Positions 62,001-64,000 of a DNA stretch of 64,000 nucleotides are shown here, piece after piece. The notes below the pieces were generated by a model. It ran no database searches and was not told the origin of the DNA. It saw only the letters and a program-made list of their open reading frames with translations. This stretch comes from Zygnema cylindricum (Eukaryota > Streptophyta > Zygnematophyceae > Zygnematales > Zygnemataceae). Location of the stretch: the NCBI GenBank assembly GCA_037447655.1, contig JBBHKE010002952.1:76091-140090 (forward strand), in the 5' to 3' direction. Positions within the stretch are counted from its first letter, which is position 1. Each line of letters opens with the position of its first letter. The position numbers and the translations under genes were made by a program.

Positions 62001-62244
62001 AACATACATTTAATAACCGTTTATTTGTCATTATTGTTAGTAGAATAGAGATATTAGCAAGAGTAGTAGTAGAATATGTAGTAGTATGAATGCATATGCA
62101 TGCATGTATATATATAAAAAATTTTTACTGCTTTTTCCTGTTTTTTTAAGATTTTTTATCTTTCAATTTTCTTCTTTCACAATCTTCAGCTAGTGGATGG
62201 AGCATGGAGTTGGCAAGGTGGCATTTTCCATATTATGGTGGATG
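59067..62244 (+). CDS. Secreted protein with PPC-like domain (3' exons missing)
   Basis: Four exons in phase: 59067-59151 (donor GTAAGT), 59729-59883 (GTACGT), 61553-61729 (GTAAGT), 62190-62244 (GTAAGT). The start MASLLRTCGFTLFALGCLAA is a signal peptide; cleavage is likely after GLPTNA. The mature part has CVGPPCGRGFENP and then a beta-sandwich-like stretch: GPDVTFQYIPK, TVTISTCDP, FTVTVFLKK, EDPCFAEPLW, KYIILVDGAWSWQGGIFHI. The order (polar strand, IST-C, C, 'Y-IVDG...G-F-I') matches bacterial-type pre-peptidase C-terminal (PPC) domains, which protists also use in cell-surface proteins. Two cysteines could pair. The last visible exon ends in phase 1, so more exons lie beyond 62244, probably past the window. 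Intron 2 (1669 bp) contains the TRIM. The PPC call is by pattern and moderate. Confidence 0.7.
60227..60231. other. TRIM target-site duplication GAAAT (left)
   Basis: GAAAT precedes the first LTR and recurs at 60747-60751 right after the second LTR, a 5-bp duplication as expected for LTR-element integration. Confidence 0.93.
60337..60409 (+). tRNA. tRNA-like gene inside TRIM LTR 1
   Basis: 73 nt fold into a full cloverleaf: acceptor GAGCTGG/CCGGCTC (one G-U), D stem GCAC/GTGC, anticodon stem CTGAC/GTCAG, variable AGGTC, T stem CCAGG/CCTGG with loop TTCGAGC, discriminator A. A box GGCACAGTGGTTAGTGC and B box GGTTCGAGCCC are canonical, and TTTT (60411-60414) could end pol III transcription. 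The anticodon loop is AGCTCAA, giving CTC (Glu) by position, but position 33 is G where T is nearly invariant, so use in translation is doubtful. Best read as a tRNA-derived pol III promoter/RNA domesticated by the element. Confidence 0.85.
60623..60695 (+). tRNA. tRNA-like gene inside TRIM LTR 2
   Basis: Identical to the copy in LTR 1, including the G at position 33 and the TTTT that follows. Two identical pol III units 286 bp apart are therefore present in one intron. Confidence 0.85.
60900..61125 (+). repeat. CT-rich low complexity, intron 2 of the secreted-protein gene
   Basis: CTCTCTCCC and CTTTT words; no exon seen. 61126-61540 is AT-rich intron, ending in a T run before the exon 3 acceptor. 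Confidence 0.8.
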
Positions 62245-62249
62245 GTAAG

Positions 62250-62930
62250 TCTCTCTCCTCACCCCCTTCTGTCTTTCTGCCTCTCTATCTCTTTCCCTCT
62301 CTCCCTTCCCCTCTCCCTCCCTTTCACTCTCTCGTTCTCTCCGTCCCTTCTCCTCACCCTTGTTCCTCTCTCTCTATCTTCCTTATCCCTCCCTCTCTCT
62401 CACTATCTTCCCCCTCTCTCTTTCTCCCACACTCATTCTATTTTCCTCTCCCTCTTTCTCCATTCTATCTTTTCTCTTTCGCTTCTCTGTTCCGCCCATC
62501 TTCGTGTTCCTCTCCTTCCCTATCTCTCTCCTTCCCTCCTTCCCTTTTTCTCTCTCTCACTCTCTCCCTCTCTCTCCCTCTTCCTCCATGACTCCCTCTC
62601 CCTATTCCTCCCTCTATTTTCTTTTAATAATACCTTTAACACAAGGTAGCCGTCGGGACCCTAGATTCCTCTCTCTATATCTCCCTCTAACTCTCTCCCC
62701 TTCTCTTCCCCCATCTCTCTCCCTAACGCTCTCATCTCTTTTAAAAATGACTTCATAGGATCCCTTTCTCTCCCTCTATCTCTCTCTTCCATTCTCTCCC
62801 CCTCTCCCTTCCCTCTCCCTCTTTAGCTCTCTTAAACCAGATAGTGCGTGGGACCTTATGTCCGTCTCCCGCTCACTCTCTCTCTCTCTCCTCCTTCCCT
62901 CTTTCTTTCCCTCCCTGTCTTTTCCCTTCG
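62250..62930 (+). repeat. CT-rich low complexity after exon 4
   Basis: CTCTCCCTC repeats. Long Ser/Leu/Pro frames here are compositional. 62930-63430 is T-rich with no recognisable exon. Confidence 0.8.
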
Positions 62931-63439
62931 AAACAATTATGGACCTTATTGACGTTCAATTCTGGTTGTGAATTTCCCTTTTTTGTACTCCAAACTTTTC
63001 ATTTAGGCTCTAAGGAGGCCCTTTTTTTTGTATTCATTTTTCTCTCTTTTCTCTCACATTCATTCGCTTTACTATAAATTTCAGCCCTTTCAAATAATTT
63101 TTTATAATCCTTTATTCAAAGTTTATTCTTTTCCGATTCGCTTTAATTTTTTCATCTCTCATTTTTTTCCTCAATATGTCCTCCATATCCCTTTTCTCCA
63201 CCTCTTCCACTCTTATAAAGTCTTCTCCATACGATTCCTCTTATTCCATTTGACCACCTCCTTTTTTTTTAAATCTTCAAATAAGACCGCGAGATTTCGA
63301 CGCCAAACAACACTAACAACAATGAAAATAAAACACGCAGAAAAGTCAATTTAGAAAAGGTAAATTTCGGTAATTACACAACCAGAAATGTACTTCAACA
63401 AATCTACCTCCAGTTCTAAAGAGTCTTAGGAATGTTTGC

Positions 63440-63612
<173 letters not shown>

Positions 63613-63881
63613 GTTATGTGTCTTACTCTCCCCCTCTCTTCCCTCCTCTCCCAAACAACAGTCAATGAATGTAAACCGCACTTAAGTCAACTTTAAAACG
63701 GAAGTTTCACTAATTCCACAATTAGATGTGTACTTTAACTGATCTAGCTCCTGTTTAGGAAATGCTTAGGAATGTTTACTCTCTCTCTCCCTCTCCCTCC
63801 CTCTCTCACTCTTTTTCTCTGTCTCCCTCTCTCCCTCTATCTCTTTATCTCTCGCTATCTTTATTAATTTGCTGCTCTCTT

Positions 63882-64000
63882 TGTTGGATTGGCACGTGAA
63901 TGCCGGTTCAATACGGGGTAGAATGTGAAGTGTCACACTCGAATCCGCCTAAAAAGAAATAGGTACGGACCCGCCAGGCTCTACATCGAGCTGGTGGCAC
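63882..64000 (+). mobile_element. Third TRIM LTR copy, cut by the window end
   Basis: Starts TGTTGGATTGGCACG as in the LTRs at 60232 and 60518, and matches for 119 bp with one extra A in the 'ctaaaaagaaat' stretch. The tRNA-like part begins at 63988 and runs off the end. Whether this is a solo LTR or a full TRIM cannot be seen. Confidence 0.9.

Overview
The window looks like nuclear DNA of a repeat-rich, AT-rich microbial eukaryote. Coding regions are broken by spliceosomal introns with GT..AG ends. The genes are eukaryote-specific (Aha1, SMYD/MYND-SET, MDC1-type tandem BRCT, TKL-like pseudokinase). There are Ty1/copia elements, MITEs and very long homopolymer and dinucleotide tracts, and no bacterial operon signals. 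I cannot name the organism. The standard genetic code fits: the recognised host genes end in TAA or TAG where their families should end.

Layout. 1-2400: AT-rich MITE remains. 2413-4447 (minus): Aha1-type Hsp90 co-chaperone, last exon not found. About 4660-4767 (minus): a lone exon resembling the RRM of Acinus. 5000-8500: MITEs, including a 470-bp inverted pair, and simple repeats. 8502-11843 (minus): a complete three-exon SMYD-type MYND-SET protein (591 aa). 12100-15900: low-complexity DNA, MITEs and a dispersed repeat. 15986-17457 (plus): a tandem pseudokinase-like gene cut short in its second domain. 18240-34990: a decayed minus-strand copia element split by a younger plus-strand copia array (LTR-internal-LTR-internal-LTR, 20670-32590, flanked by the 5-bp duplication CGTTT). 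35440-36900: a purine (GGGGA)n tract. 37000-44300: MITEs, a foldback element containing a C23/G41 pair, hairpin clusters and short tandem duplications, with no convincing gene. 44361-55211 (plus): a six-exon, 2339-aa MDC1/PTIP-like DNA-damage scaffold with a 6.4-kb first exon and C-terminal tandem BRCTs. 57079-58810: MITE array with a nested PIF/Harbinger-like element. 59067-62244 and beyond (plus): a secreted protein with a PPC-like beta domain, incomplete.

The most unusual object is at 60232-60746, in intron 2 of the secreted-protein gene. It is a 515-bp terminal-repeat retrotransposon in miniature (TRIM): two identical 229-bp LTRs, a 57-bp interior that is little more than a 13-nt primer binding site complementary to the initiator tRNA-Met 3' end and a polypurine tract, and a 5-bp target duplication (GAAAT). 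Each LTR contains a full tRNA-like cloverleaf with A and B boxes and a TTTT stop. This is comparable in principle to Cassandra elements, which carry 5S rRNA in their LTRs, but here with a tRNA. A third copy enters at 63882 and runs off the window end.

No operon-like cooperation is visible. The host genes are separate housekeeping, chromatin and cell-surface genes embedded in mobile DNA.
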